64,000 nucleotides of DNA from Haloprofundus marisrubri (GCF_001469955.1 NZ_LOPU01000011.1:1-64000), one strand, 5' to 3'. Positions 32,642 through 42,147 are shown, numbered from the stretch's first letter. The notes: generated from the letters alone by a model not told the origin. Translations and numbers: made by a program.

Positions 32642-34627
32642 ATGCACCACCCAGGTCCGCCGCGATTCACTGCGGCTGGACGAACGCTCGAACTCGCACC
32701 GACCGACCCAGACCCCGACGCGACGTACCGCTGGCGCGTCGAATCCGCACCGCTCACCAGTGACGTCTCGCTCGGCGACGACCCCGTCGAGTTCATCACG
32801 CCCGACGCGCCCGGCACGTACGTCGTCGAACTCGACGCACCCGACGGCACGCACCGACAGACGATTCGCGCGTTCCCCGGCGAACTCGCGCCCGCCGGAA
32901 CCGGCGGCGGCGTGAGCGGGATGAGCGGCTTCGCTAGCGGCTCCGCGCGGCCGACCGGACAGAGCGGCGACGTTACCGGTTCCGGGTCGGGCGCTGGCTC
33001 CGGCGGTGGCGATGGCGGCGGCCGACCACGAATCCAACTGCACGGCGCAGTCGAAGGCGACACCGTCGTTATCCGCGCGGACCCGCAGACGAACCCCAAC
33101 AGCAACAAACCGCGCGAGTCGCTCGACGTGGAGTTCCTCGTCGACGACCGCGACGACCTCAGCCAGCGAGACGTGACCGTCGACGGCTGGGAGCTTCGGA
33201 TTCCTGTCTCGGCGCTGCCGAAACTCACGCGCGTTCACGCCGTCGCCGTCGGCGAGTCCTACAGCGTCCCCGACGCCGTCGCCATCGAACGCGGCGAAAT
33301 CTCCTCGTCCGGTCGCGTCGACGTCGAGGGCCACTCCTCGGCGGACGCCGACGCCGACATCTCCATCGTCCGCTTGAACGACCCGCCGGCGTGGTCGACG
33401 GACGTGACGCTGTACGAGATTTACGTCCGCGGGTTCGCCTCCGACGACGAGGAGGCAGACAACACGTTCGAGGCGCTCACGAAGCGACTCGACTACCTCG
33501 AAGAACTGGGCGTCGACTGCCTGTGGCTGACGCCCGTGTTGCAGAACGACGACGCGCCACACGGCTACAACATCACCGACTTCTTCGACATCGCCGAGGA
33601 CCTCGGCACGCGCGAGGAGTACGAGAAGTTCGTCGACGCCGCCCACGACCACGGGATGAAAGTGTTGTTCGACCTCGTGCTCAACCACTCGGCGCGTCAG
33701 CATCCGTTCTACGAGGACGCGTACAAGAATCCGGAGTCGGAGTACTACGACTGGTACGAGTGGCAAGAGAGCGGCGAACCCGGAACCTACTTCGACTGGG
33801 AGAAAATCGCCAACTTCGACTTCACGAACCTCGAAGTCAGACGACACCTGCTCGACGCCGTGGACACGTGGGCCGAAATCGCCGACGGGTTCCGCTGTGA
33901 CATGGCGTGGGCCGTCTCACGCCCGTTCTGGACGGAACTCCACGAACGCCTCAAGACGCGCGACCCCGAGTTCCTGCTCCTCGACGAGACGATTCCGTAC
34001 ATCGCGGATTTCCACGACCTGGCGTTCGACATGCATTTCGACACGACGCTGTACTTCACGCTCCGGCAGGTCGGTCGCGGCGCTGAACCCGCCGAGGCCA
34101 TCCTCGACGCCGTCGAACAGCGCACCGAAGTCGGCTTCCCCGACCACGCGTCGTTCATGCTCTACCTCGAAAATCACGACGAGACTCGATACATCGTCGA
34201 GTGCGGCGACCCTGAGGCGTACGCCGCGGGCGCGGCGCTGTTCACGCTGCCGGGCGTCCCGATGCTGTACGGCGGCCAGGAACTCGGTCAACTGGGCCGA
34301 CGCGACGCCCTCGCGTGGGAACACGCGAACGAAGACCTCAGAGCGTACTACGAGTCGCTCATCGACACGCGCAACGAGACGGACGCACTGCGCTACGACG
34401 GCGAGTTCAGCCGTATCGACTACGAGGCCGAGTCGGACCGCGTCGTCGCGTTCGCCCGCGAGGATGGACAGAAGTACGTCGTCGCGTTGAACTTCGGCGC
34501 GGAACCGGCGCCCGTCGAGTTCGGCGTCTCCGTCGAGAACCACGACGTCGTCTCCGGCGAGAGGCTCGAAGCCGACGAACACGGCCTGTACGTCGACCAC
34601 GTCGCGGTCCTCCCGGTGGACGAGTGA
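32642..34627 (+). CDS. GH13 alpha-amylase-family glycosidase with N-terminal beta domain
   Basis: A 661-residue alpha-glucan hydrolase. Residues 1-75 form a carbohydrate-binding-like module, followed by a Gly/Ser-rich linker (about 90-125) and a second beta domain. The GH13 barrel (about 255-590) has region I DLVLNH (about 344), nucleophile Asp in GFRCDMAW (about 419), acid Glu in LLLDETIP (about 449) and region IV ENHDE (about 510). No signal peptide is seen, so cytoplasmic action is likely. ATG 32642 (MHHPGPP) fits the TATA box about 30 bases upstream. The next gene starts 6 bases after its stop, so the two form an operon. Cyclomaltodextrinase or neopullulanase activity is possible. Confidence 0.93.
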   Translation: MHHPGPPRFTAAGRTLELAPTDPDPDATYRWRVESAPLTSDVSLGDDPVEFITPDAPGTYVVELDAPDGTHRQTIRAFPGELAPAGTGGGVSGMSGFASGSARPTGQSGDVTGSGSGAGSGGGDGGGRPRIQLHGAVEGDTVVIRADPQTNPNSNKPRESLDVEFLVDDRDDLSQRDVTVDGWELRIPVSALPKLTRVHAVAVGESYSVPDAVAIERGEISSSGRVDVEGHSSADADADISIVRLNDPPAWSTDVTLYEIYVRGFASDDEEADNTFEALTKRLDYLEELGVDCLWLTPVLQNDDAPHGYNITDFFDIAEDLGTREEYEKFVDAAHDHGMKVLFDLVLNHSARQHPFYEDAYKNPESEYYDWYEWQESGEPGTYFDWEKIANFDFTNLEVRRHLLDAVDTWAEIADGFRCDMAWAVSRPFWTELHERLKTRDPEFLLLDETIPYIADFHDLAFDMHFDTTLYFTLRQVGRGAEPAEAILDAVEQRTEVGFPDHASFMLYLENHDETRYIVECGDPEAYAAGAALFTLPGVPMLYGGQELGQLGRRDALAWEHANEDLRAYYESLIDTRNETDALRYDGEFSRIDYEAESDRVVAFAREDGQKYVVALNFGAEPAPVEFGVSVENHDVVSGERLEADEHGLYVDHVAVLPVDE

Positions 34628-34633
34628 CGAGCG

Positions 34634-37087
34634 ATGAGTGAACAGACGCCCGCGCGGTTGCTCTCCGACGAGACGGCCGAGCTACTCGCGTGGCACGAAA
34701 GCGTCGAAGACCGCCACGACGACCCGTTCGAGGCCGCGAAAGAACTCGTCACGCGTCTCGGTGCACACGTCGTCGGCGACAGAGACCACCACGCGTCGCC
34801 CGCCGAAGCGGGCCGCGCCGAGTTCGGCTTCTGGACGCCCGAACTCGTCGACGACGGCGTCTCGGAGTCCGACGTTTACCTCGAACTACTGACGCCGACC
34901 GAATCGGGACACGTCGCCTTCGACACGGAGACCGAAACCCACGAGTTCCACCGCGAACGCGTTCCGCTCGAACGCAACGGCGCGTACCACTGGGGCGTCG
35001 TCGAGGGCGTCCGACCCGGCACGAAAGCGCAACTGGGGTCGCTCTATCAACTCGTCTACGAGGAAGAAAACGAGTGGCACGAGATACAGGACCCGCTGTC
35101 GGTGTCGGTGCCGTTCGGCGTGTTCGCGCCCGCGGAGGTGTACGACCTCGACCGCCTCGACGCCGTCCGCGCCGACCGCGAGTACTTCGAGGAACTGGGC
35201 ACCGACGACGAACCGATTTCGACGACAGAACACGACGGCCTGCCCCGCGTCGACCCCGCGGTGAGTATGCTCGAACTCCACCCCGGCACGTCGAGCGAAG
35301 CGGGGTCCCTCGCAGGTCTCGCGCGCACGTACGAGGAAATCGGTCGCAAGTGGGAAACTGGCGAGCAACTCACGCCCGCCGAGCGCAACTTCACAGGCTA
35401 CGACGCGGTGCAGGTGATGCCGGTCGAACCGCTGACCGAAAACGAAGACCGAGAGCCGTACTTCCGACCCGAGGACGCCGAACGCGCCGAATCGGACGAG
35501 AGTGAGAGAAGCGAATCCGTTTCGGTAAGCGCCGAACGCCCCGACATGATAAACTGGGGCTACGACATCGTCGTCGCCGGCTTTTCGGCGGTGAATCCCG
35601 CGATTCTCGAAACCGGCCGTCCCGACGAACTCGTCGAGTTCATCGCTACGCTCCACAACCTGCCGCGGCCGATTCGCGTCGTCTTCGACATCGCCCTCGG
35701 CCACGCCGACAACGGCGGCCTCGAACTCCTCAACGACTACTACTTCGAGGGACCGGGGATGTACGGCCAGCATCTCGACTACACCGAACCGACGGTTCGC
35801 GCGATTTTGCTGGAGATGCAGCGCCGCAAGATGGACTTCGGTGCGGATGGCATCCGCGTCGACGGCGCACAGGACTTCACCTACTACGACGAGGAGAAAG
35901 ACGAGATGATTCACGACGACGCGTTCCTCACGGAGATGGACGCCGTCGTTCAAGAAGTCGGTGGAACGACCTACCGCCCGTGGATGATTTACGAGGACGG
36001 CCGCCCGTGGCCCAGAGAGGACTGGGAACTCGCTTCGACGTACCGGGCGCTCATCGAACAGCACCCCCACTCGTTTCAGTGGTCGCCCATCACGTTCGCG
36101 CACAACACGCCCGCGCTTCTCACCTTCTGGGCGACGAAGTGGTGGCGCGTCCGCGAAGTCGCCGAGTTCGGCGGCCAGTGGCTGACCGGCGTCGCCAACC
36201 ACGACACCATCCGCCGGGGCACCCAAATCGATGCCTCTGCGGAGTTCAACCAGTCGCCGGTGAACCCGTATCTGGGCGAGACGCTCCCCGAGACGCTGGA
36301 CGAAGCCTACGACAACGCGGCGTCGACGGCGCTCTTCCATGCATTTATGCCCGGCGTCCCGATGGACTTCGCACACGCCAACATGCGCGCACCGTGGGGA
36401 TTCGTCCGCGACACGGACGCGCCGTGGAACGTGAAAGTCGTCTCCGAGGAGTCGAACTTCGTCGACTGGCAGATTCGCCCCGAGCAGTTCGAAGACGACG
36501 CGCAGTTCCAGCGACTGAAGGAACTCGGCTTCACTGACCTCGGCGACCTGCGGACGTTCATCCGGGCGCTGTCGTCGGCCGTCGAAGCGACCGATTACGA
36601 CCTCGATACGATGGCGACGATGCTGCAGGCGCTCGACACGCCCTTCTCGGAGCTTTCGGCCGACGACCTCGAAGCGTTCGGCTACGCGTGGATGCGCGAC
36701 GTTCACGACTTCGCCAACCTCGCGGCGCACGCCGACGAACAGGACCCCGAGCGGACGGCGTTCGACCTCGAAGTTCGGGAGTTCCGCCAGCGCCGGCCGT
36801 GGCTTCGCGCGGACCTCGCCGAAGGAGATTTCTTCGACTACCGCCACCCGACCAACGGGACAGTGCTGTACTACGGCTTCCGCGAGTCACCCGACGGCGA
36901 CGAACAACTGCTGTTCGCCGCCAACATGGAAGGCGTCCCTATCGAGGTGTTCCCCGGGTCGCTCGACGTTCCCGACCTGCCGACCGGCGACTGGGAAGTC
37001 GAACTGCAGTCACTCGACGCCGAGGAGACACCCGGCGGCATCCGTCTCTCGAACGGCGACGCAGTCGTCTGGTCGCGGACGCCCTGA
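34634..37087 (+). CDS. GH13-like glucosylglycerol-hydrolase-type enzyme
   Basis: An 817-residue glycoside hydrolase whose core deviates from ordinary amylases and resembles the cyanobacterial GghA family, which cleaves glucosylglycerol. Counterparts of the GH13 motifs are visible: FDIALGHAD (about 351) for region I, GIRVDGAQD with the nucleophile Asp (about 410), MIYEDGRPWP with the acid Glu (about 453), and GVANHDTIR (about 519). The N-terminal 250 residues include FGVFAPAEVYDLDRLDAV, typical of the group. An acidic loop lies near 280-300. It is co-transcribed with the amylase. In a haloarchaeon the substrate could be glucosylglycerol or another glucosyl solute taken from neighbours (inference). 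Confidence 0.82.
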   Translation: MSEQTPARLLSDETAELLAWHESVEDRHDDPFEAAKELVTRLGAHVVGDRDHHASPAEAGRAEFGFWTPELVDDGVSESDVYLELLTPTESGHVAFDTETETHEFHRERVPLERNGAYHWGVVEGVRPGTKAQLGSLYQLVYEEENEWHEIQDPLSVSVPFGVFAPAEVYDLDRLDAVRADREYFEELGTDDEPISTTEHDGLPRVDPAVSMLELHPGTSSEAGSLAGLARTYEEIGRKWETGEQLTPAERNFTGYDAVQVMPVEPLTENEDREPYFRPEDAERAESDESERSESVSVSAERPDMINWGYDIVVAGFSAVNPAILETGRPDELVEFIATLHNLPRPIRVVFDIALGHADNGGLELLNDYYFEGPGMYGQHLDYTEPTVRAILLEMQRRKMDFGADGIRVDGAQDFTYYDEEKDEMIHDDAFLTEMDAVVQEVGGTTYRPWMIYEDGRPWPREDWELASTYRALIEQHPHSFQWSPITFAHNTPALLTFWATKWWRVREVAEFGGQWLTGVANHDTIRRGTQIDASAEFNQSPVNPYLGETLPETLDEAYDNAASTALFHAFMPGVPMDFAHANMRAPWGFVRDTDAPWNVKVVSEESNFVDWQIRPEQFEDDAQFQRLKELGFTDLGDLRTFIRALSSAVEATDYDLDTMATMLQALDTPFSELSADDLEAFGYAWMRDVHDFANLAAHADEQDPERTAFDLEVREFRQRRPWLRADLAEGDFFDYRHPTNGTVLYYGFRESPDGDEQLLFAANMEGVPIEVFPGSLDVPDLPTGDWEVELQSLDAEETPGGIRLSNGDAVVWSRTP

Positions 37088-37179
37088 GTCGGACGCGGAA
37101 CCGCTCTCTTTTCGTTCTGCAGTCGGATAAGCGGTCAAACGACTGAAAGTATATCAGTCGCCCGTCCGCGTTTTTTGCC

Positions 37180-37839
37180 ATGCCCGGTATTGCGATGGTC
37201 GTCTTCTCGGTTCCGACGGCCGACGACGAAGTTCGCCTGCTCCGCGAGTACGTCTTCCCCGCGATGGACCGCCTCGACGACTCTGCCGAACTCTCCGCGG
37301 ACCACCGAATCCGCGCATTCCGGTACGGTGCGGACCCCGACTTGCCCGGCGGCGAGATACGCATGGCAATCGAAGGCGAATTCGAGACCGTCGTCGACCA
37401 CGAACGCGACCGGTGGAACGACCTCCGAGAGTCGTCGTTCGTCGACTCGTGGTGCGTCGAAGCCCAAGAGACGGATGCGAAAAGCATCGCCGCCGACCGA
37501 TTCGCGGGTGACAGACCCGACGTCGCGGCGCACGCGCCGTTTCTCGCCACCAGCGCCGCCAAGGAGTGGTACGAGACGTTCGACGGACCGGTTCCCGCCG
37601 TCGCGGACGACGACGCTGCGGTCTCCGCCGGATGGTGGATGTTCGTCCACCTGTTCGCCAACATCCAAGGCGCAGACTGGGACGACGAGATAGACGCCCT
37701 CCTCGTCGGCATCGAGAACCGCCTTCGGTCGCTCGAAGCGTATCAAGGACCCGACAGCGCACGCGAGCGACTCGACGATATTCGAGAACGCGTCGACTCG
37801 TTCGAGACGATGCTGGATGCGTCGGATTCGGCCGTTTAG
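37180..37839 (+). CDS. Uncharacterised acidic protein
   Basis: A 219-residue acidic protein, mostly helical in the second half (AVSAGWWMFVHLFANIQGADWDD and LESLEAYQGP-like heptads RERLDDIRERVDSFETML). The start MVVFSVPTADDEVRLLREYVFPAMDRL looks like an alpha/beta opening. No known family recognised. A TATA-like GTATATC about 30 bases before ATG 37180 supports the start (ATG 37195 is an alternative). It follows the glycosidase operon after 92 bases, with its own promoter. Confidence 0.75.
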   Translation: MPGIAMVVFSVPTADDEVRLLREYVFPAMDRLDDSAELSADHRIRAFRYGADPDLPGGEIRMAIEGEFETVVDHERDRWNDLRESSFVDSWCVEAQETDAKSIAADRFAGDRPDVAAHAPFLATSAAKEWYETFDGPVPAVADDDAAVSAGWWMFVHLFANIQGADWDDEIDALLVGIENRLRSLEAYQGPDSARERLDDIRERVDSFETMLDASDSAV

Positions 37840-38170
37840 GACGTTCAAACATACTGTTTATTCTGTTCAAATGGTGTAAAATCCGTCCGGATATCTGGAG
37901 ATATTTGGCGGTTGTCGTTACCTGTCGATGGAGAGTACGTCAGACGCCGTTGTATTCTATAAAGACTTATGACTGTTCAGAAAGCACGACTTTCTGGAGG
38001 TCGACAACACCGTTTGTCGTGCCATGCACTCGACAGTCGACGCGTCGACCTCACCTTTTAACCGCGAAAACAGTCTGAACAGTCGCAAAACCGGGTAACG
38101 GAGCCTCCGTGACTCCGCCCTAAATGACGACTCACGAGCGTATCGACCCGACGTGTCGCCGACTCAAATC
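37840..38170. other. A+T-rich intergenic region with inverted repeat
   Basis: A 331-base gap between the ends of two convergent genes. An 11-base inverted repeat (GACTGTTCAGA at 37971-37981 and its complement at 38074-38084) encloses 92 bases. A TATA-like TCTATAAAG lies near 37957. No transposase frame was found. It could be a degraded mobile element or a small RNA gene; nothing firmer can be said. Confidence 0.4.
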
Positions 38171-40504
38171 TCAGCTATCTGAACCATCGGTCAGCGAGTC
38201 GAGCAACTGAACCGCTGGTGCTTTCGATAGCGGTTCGTTCGCATTGCCGCAGTGCGGCGACTGGACACAGGCCGGACAGCCGTCGGCGCAGTCGCAGTCG
38301 TCGATGAGACGTGCGGTCCGCTTCATCAGCGTCTCCACCTGTTCGTAGCCGCCGCGTGTGAGACCGACGCCGCCCGGATAGCCGTCGTAGATGAAGATGG
38401 TGCTCTGGCCGGTGTGGTCGTGGTACGGCGTCGAGAGGCCGCCGATGTCCGCGCGGTCACAGAGCAACGTGAGCGGGAACAGCGAAATCATCCCGTGTTC
38501 GGCGGCGTGGATGCCGCCGTTGAACCCCCAGTCGCCGGCCGCCTCGCGCATCTCGCGTTCGACGTCGCCGGGGACCGTGAAGTACAACGCTTTGGTTCGG
38601 AGAGTGGTCTCCGGCAGGTCCAACCCCTCTTGGCCGATGGCTTCGCCACGCTTCGGGTCGCGGCGCTCGAAGCCGGTTATCTGCTCCGTCATCGTCACGT
38701 CGGCGAATCGAACAGCAGTATCGGGTCGCGCCGACAGCGGTTTCTCGAAGATATCCTCGTTGACGACGATGTCCTTGTCCGTCAGCACGCGTGTGTAGTA
38801 ATCCGCCCACGTCGCCTGCAACTCGGCGGTATCGCGTTCCAAATCGAGGTCGATTACTTCGTACGACTGTCCTTGATGATGGTACACCGCGCCCGGGTGT
38901 GCGTCGCGCAGTGCGTCCGAAAAGGACAGCGACGCGACCACCTCGTTTCGGTCGCGGACCACGAGGTCGATTTCGCGGCGCTCGATGGTCCGGAGACTCA
39001 TCGAGTGTTGGGGACTCCCCTCGCCGCTGTGAATCCACCTCGTTCCCTGCGCCGTGTCGCGGCGGTCCAGTCGGCCCGAGGATTCGAGGTCGGAGACGAT
39101 ATCGGGGTACGGCGGCCCAAACACGCGTTCGTCGTCGACGGAAAGCCAGTTTTCGGCCGCCGCGGAGGCGACGTGGTCAGGGAGCAGTTCGGTGTTTTCG
39201 GGGTCCGACGCCGCTTTTTCGGGATTTCCTTCGAACAACTCGTCGGGGTTCCGCAGCAGATACTGGTCGAGTTGGTCCTCGCCGCCGACGAGAACGACCA
39301 GTGCCGCGTCCGAACCGCGGCCTGCCCGCCCCGCCTGCTGGAACGCCGACATCCGCGTGCCGGGGTAGCCATCGAGGATGACGGCGTCGAGTCCGCCGAC
39401 GTCGACGCCGAGTTCGAGTGCGTTCGTACTCCACACACCCCTGAGGTCGCCGTCGTGCAACCGCGATTCGATATCCCTTCGAGTGTCGTGCTTGAGCGAC
39501 GCCTGATACGCTTGCACTCGTCGCGCGAGGTCACGCTCTCCGCGCCGACGGAGTTCCTTGCTGCTGTCGGTCGCGTACCGCTCGGCGGCCTGCCGGGCGC
39601 GGGTGAACGCCAGCGTCTGGTAGTCGTTGGCCACCAAATCGACGAACAGGCTCTTCGTCTCGGTGTGATTGGACTTGCGTCGCCCGCTTTTTTGACCCTG
39701 ACTTTCGTACTCCGGCGGGTTCCACAGCACCCAGTGTTTCTCGCCCGTCGCCGCGGTATCTTCGTCGACCAACGCGAACGACGATTCCTCCTGCCCGGTG
39801 ATGCGTGCGGCGTGTTCGACGGGGTTGCCGATGGTCGCCGAACAGCAGACGAACTGCGGGTCCGCGTCGAACCGCTCGCAGATGCGGTTGAGTCGCCGGA
39901 GCGTCAACGCGACGTGGCTGCCGAAAACGCCTCGATTGCCGTGAACCTCGTCGATAACGACCGTCTCCAGCGAGGAGAAAAACCACTCCCAGAGCCGGTG
40001 TGAGTGCGGCAACAGCGCGTAATGAAGCATGTCGGGGTTCGACAGCAACACGGTCGGTGCGCGGTCCCGTACGTCTCGTTTTTCGGACTGTGAGAGCCGG
40101 CCGGTGTACTGCGCGACCGAGACGCGACTGCCGAAGCCGAGGTCCCGAGCGAGTTCCTCTAAGGTTTCGGCTTGGTCTGCGACGAGTGCGTTCTGCGGAC
40201 CGAGATACAGCGTCCGTCCGCCGTGGTCCATCGCGCGCTCGAACGCCGGCACAGTGTACGCGAGACTCTTCCCGCTCGCGGTCTGTGTTGCCAAGACGAC
40301 GTTTTTCCCGTCTCTAACGGCGTCGACCGCTTCGGCCTGGTGGCGGTAGAGACGGTCGATGCCTCGGGATTCGAGCGCCGACTGGAGTCTGGGTTCGAGG
40401 TCGATATCGGCGAACTCGGGGTTCCGCGCCGGGACCGTCCGGTGGTCGGCTATCTGTCCCTGATAGTACGGCCGGTCCCGAAGCCACCCGATGAACTCGT
40501 CCAC
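38171..40504 (-). CDS. DEAD/DEAH repair helicase, MrfA (YprA) family
   Basis: A 777-residue superfamily 2 helicase with the architecture of MrfA, which in Bacillus repairs mitomycin crosslinks. Walker A is TQTASGKS (about 69-76), DEVHG (about 181) is motif II, CSATIGNP motif III, and QQAGRAGRG motif VI. The C-terminal DUF1998-type zinc site is four Cys in CDCADGCPACVQSPHCGN (about 737-754). Haloarchaeal homologues are widespread; repair of DNA damage is inferred. It is encoded alone. The ATG 40504 start (MDEFIGWLRDRPYYQGQI) matches the family opening. Confidence 0.93.
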   Translation of the reverse strand: MDEFIGWLRDRPYYQGQIADHRTVPARNPEFADIDLEPRLQSALESRGIDRLYRHQAEAVDAVRDGKNVVLATQTASGKSLAYTVPAFERAMDHGGRTLYLGPQNALVADQAETLEELARDLGFGSRVSVAQYTGRLSQSEKRDVRDRAPTVLLSNPDMLHYALLPHSHRLWEWFFSSLETVVIDEVHGNRGVFGSHVALTLRRLNRICERFDADPQFVCCSATIGNPVEHAARITGQEESSFALVDEDTAATGEKHWVLWNPPEYESQGQKSGRRKSNHTETKSLFVDLVANDYQTLAFTRARQAAERYATDSSKELRRRGERDLARRVQAYQASLKHDTRRDIESRLHDGDLRGVWSTNALELGVDVGGLDAVILDGYPGTRMSAFQQAGRAGRGSDAALVVLVGGEDQLDQYLLRNPDELFEGNPEKAASDPENTELLPDHVASAAAENWLSVDDERVFGPPYPDIVSDLESSGRLDRRDTAQGTRWIHSGEGSPQHSMSLRTIERREIDLVVRDRNEVVASLSFSDALRDAHPGAVYHHQGQSYEVIDLDLERDTAELQATWADYYTRVLTDKDIVVNEDIFEKPLSARPDTAVRFADVTMTEQITGFERRDPKRGEAIGQEGLDLPETTLRTKALYFTVPGDVEREMREAAGDWGFNGGIHAAEHGMISLFPLTLLCDRADIGGLSTPYHDHTGQSTIFIYDGYPGGVGLTRGGYEQVETLMKRTARLIDDCDCADGCPACVQSPHCGNANEPLSKAPAVQLLDSLTDGSDS

Positions 40505-40528
40505 ACTCGCGGTCGGTGGCCGACGCGC

Positions 40529-41008
40529 CTAACGGTTGCGGTGGTCTCCCTCTGAGACCGCTATCTCGACCGTCTGTCGGCCTTCTACGTACCGTTTCAG
40601 TGCGCGGTTCATCTCGTCGAATCCGTCTACCAGTCGGTCGCCGAGGCGGTCGACGACGACGTCCGCGAGCGCACCGCGGAACCACTCGCGCTGGGTAAAT
40701 CGGGTCCTCTCACCCTTGGGGTCGAGCCGAAACGCGTGTTCGGCGTCGATGACGCCCGGAATCGGCGGTTCGGTCGTCCACCGCAGTTCCCGCTCGGGGA
40801 CGACGGCGCTCACGACGGGTCGGGTGAACACCGGCGGCATCCGTCGCTGCGTGAGCAGGACGTTCAGTCGCCCACCGACTTCCGGCCGCCCTCTGATGCG
40901 TCGAACCAGCGGGTTCCACGCGCCGTACTCCTCGAACCCGACGAGCGCGTCCCACACCTGTTCGGGCGGCGCGTCGATGTCGATGGTGGCTTCGACCTGC
41001 CGTGTCAT
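40529..41008 (-). CDS. SRPBCC-family protein (divergent with DCC gene)
   Basis: A 159-residue helix-grip protein. It opens with VEATIDIDAPPEQVWDALVGF (key pattern IDAPPEQVWD) and follows with WNPLVRRIRG, the standard start of the SRPBCC polyketide-cyclase-like group. It ends with FDEMNRALKRYVE, the long C-terminal helix. Ligand unknown. Its start codon and that of the divergent thiol-oxidoreductase gene are preceded by the same 11-bp element, suggesting joint control. It precedes the MrfA helicase gene by 24 bases and could be co-transcribed with it. Confidence 0.88.
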   Translation of the reverse strand: MTRQVEATIDIDAPPEQVWDALVGFEEYGAWNPLVRRIRGRPEVGGRLNVLLTQRRMPPVFTRPVVSAVVPERELRWTTEPPIPGVIDAEHAFRLDPKGERTRFTQREWFRGALADVVVDRLGDRLVDGFDEMNRALKRYVEGRQTVEIAVSEGDHRNR

Positions 41009-41015
41009 CGCCGCG

Positions 41016-41089
41016 GGTTAGGACCGAAGAGACATAGACTCCTCGCCGAAGGCGGTGGTCAACGGGGTTTTGTTCCGCCGGTCCTAACC
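41016..41089. promoter_or_regulatory. Divergent promoter with symmetric 11-bp element
   Basis: GGTTAGGACCG (41016-41026) and its exact complement CGGTCCTAACC (41079-41089) bracket the divergent promoter region. Read in each gene's own direction, CGGTCCTAACC ends 7 bases before ATG 41008 (leftward) and 6 bases before ATG 41096 (rightward). Weak TATA-like boxes lie at about 41031-41037 (leftward, TCTATGTC) and 41066 (rightward). The symmetry suggests an operator or shared initiator. Confidence 0.7.
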
Positions 41090-41095
41090 TCAAAT

Positions 41096-41530
41096 ATGGC
41101 CGATTACGACGCGGTGCTCATCTACGACGGCGAGTGTCCGTACTGCTCCGTCGCCGCCCGCGCGCTCCGTCGACTCGACGATATCGGCGCGATTTCGTGG
41201 TACGACGACGCCGCCCAAGACGCCTTGGAGGCGCAGTTCGGCGACACGCCGTTTGCGATGGTGCTCGTCGACGCCCGCCGAGGTCGTGCGTACGCCGGTC
41301 GCTCCGCGGCCGAAGAACTCGCCGACAGAGCGGGAACTCCCGATATCGTCAGTTCGCTCGTCGGCGACAACTACGACCGCATCGCCGCTGCCGTCGGCGC
41401 GGCCAGCGACCGCGGTCGCGACCCTGCCGACGTTCACGACATCTACCCGTTGACCGACGAAGCGCGCGAACAGTTCGAGGCGCTCGTCGCCGCCGCAGCG
41501 GACCGTCCCGAAGAACTGGAGTCGGCGTGA
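41096..41530 (+). CDS. DCC-family thiol-disulfide oxidoreductase (DUF393)
   Basis: A 144-residue thioredoxin-like protein. The DxxCxxC signature YDGECPYCSVAARAL lies at residues 10-24, with Cys14 and Cys17 as the redox pair. Pattern FAMVLVDARRGRAYAGRSAAEEL follows, as in the family. Cytoplasmic dithiol exchange is presumed; the physiological partner is unknown. Its stop overlaps the GTG start of the next gene (GTGA), so they are translationally coupled. Confidence 0.92.
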   Translation: MADYDAVLIYDGECPYCSVAARALRRLDDIGAISWYDDAAQDALEAQFGDTPFAMVLVDARRGRAYAGRSAAEELADRAGTPDIVSSLVGDNYDRIAAAVGAASDRGRDPADVHDIYPLTDEAREQFEALVAAAADRPEELESA

Positions 41531-42027
41531 CCGACGACCCCGGGAGGAACCGGAACGGAGCGAACGTCGAGGAGACCGATTCCGGCGACATCGACGCCGA
41601 CGAAACAGCTATCGGCGGCACGTACACGCTCGTCGTCGAACTGACAAGCGATATTCGGCTGAAAGTCGGTGCGCTCGGTGCCGTCGACGTGCTCGCCGGC
41701 GGCTACACCTACACGGGCAGCGCGCTCGGCACCGGCGGGTTCGCTCGTGTCGATAGACACCGCGAGGTGGCTTCCGGCGAGCGAGACGTTCGCCACTGGC
41801 ACGTCGACTACCTGCTCGGCCATCCAGAAGCGTCGGTGCGCGACGTCGTCACCACGCCGCGAGACGTCGAGTGCGCCGTCGCGGCCGCACTCGGTGACGG
41901 ACCGATACCCGGCTTCGGGTCGTCGGACTGTGAGTGTACGTCGCATCTCGCGCGGTGGCCGACCGTCGACGCCGCTCGGCGGGCAGCGATGCGAGCGCAC
42001 CAAGATGCTGTGGGCTCGGAGAAATGA
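41527..42027 (+). CDS. DUF123 (GIY-YIG-related) protein
   Basis: A 166-residue protein. Residues about 30-160 match DUF123, a small archaeal and bacterial family related to GIY-YIG nucleases: GTYTLVVELTSDIRLKVGALG (pattern GTYTLVVEL), then AGGYTYTGSALGTGGFARVDRH, HWHVDYLL, and the Cys pair in GSSDCECTSHLA. It may bind or cut nucleic acid; activity is not established. The GTG at 41527 overlaps the preceding stop codon. The first 28 residues are an acidic tail. Confidence 0.9.
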   Translation: MTDDPGRNRNGANVEETDSGDIDADETAIGGTYTLVVELTSDIRLKVGALGAVDVLAGGYTYTGSALGTGGFARVDRHREVASGERDVRHWHVDYLLGHPEASVRDVVTTPRDVECAVAAALGDGPIPGFGSSDCECTSHLARWPTVDAARRAAMRAHQDAVGSEK

Positions 42028-42147
42028 ATCGATGAGACATCGGGAGAAACGGTGACCGGCGGGCAATCCGGGCAGGTTTGCGCGCCAGTCGAACCGAAAT
42101 CTCCCCCCCGTCGGCCACCAGTCCGGGCAGAGCCGGTAGCCGACGAA

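Noticed and set aside
34886-36847. 653-codon minus-strand open frame opposite the 817-residue glycosidase
   Set aside because: Arg/Val-rich antisense product without domains; the plus strand has all GH13-like motifs.
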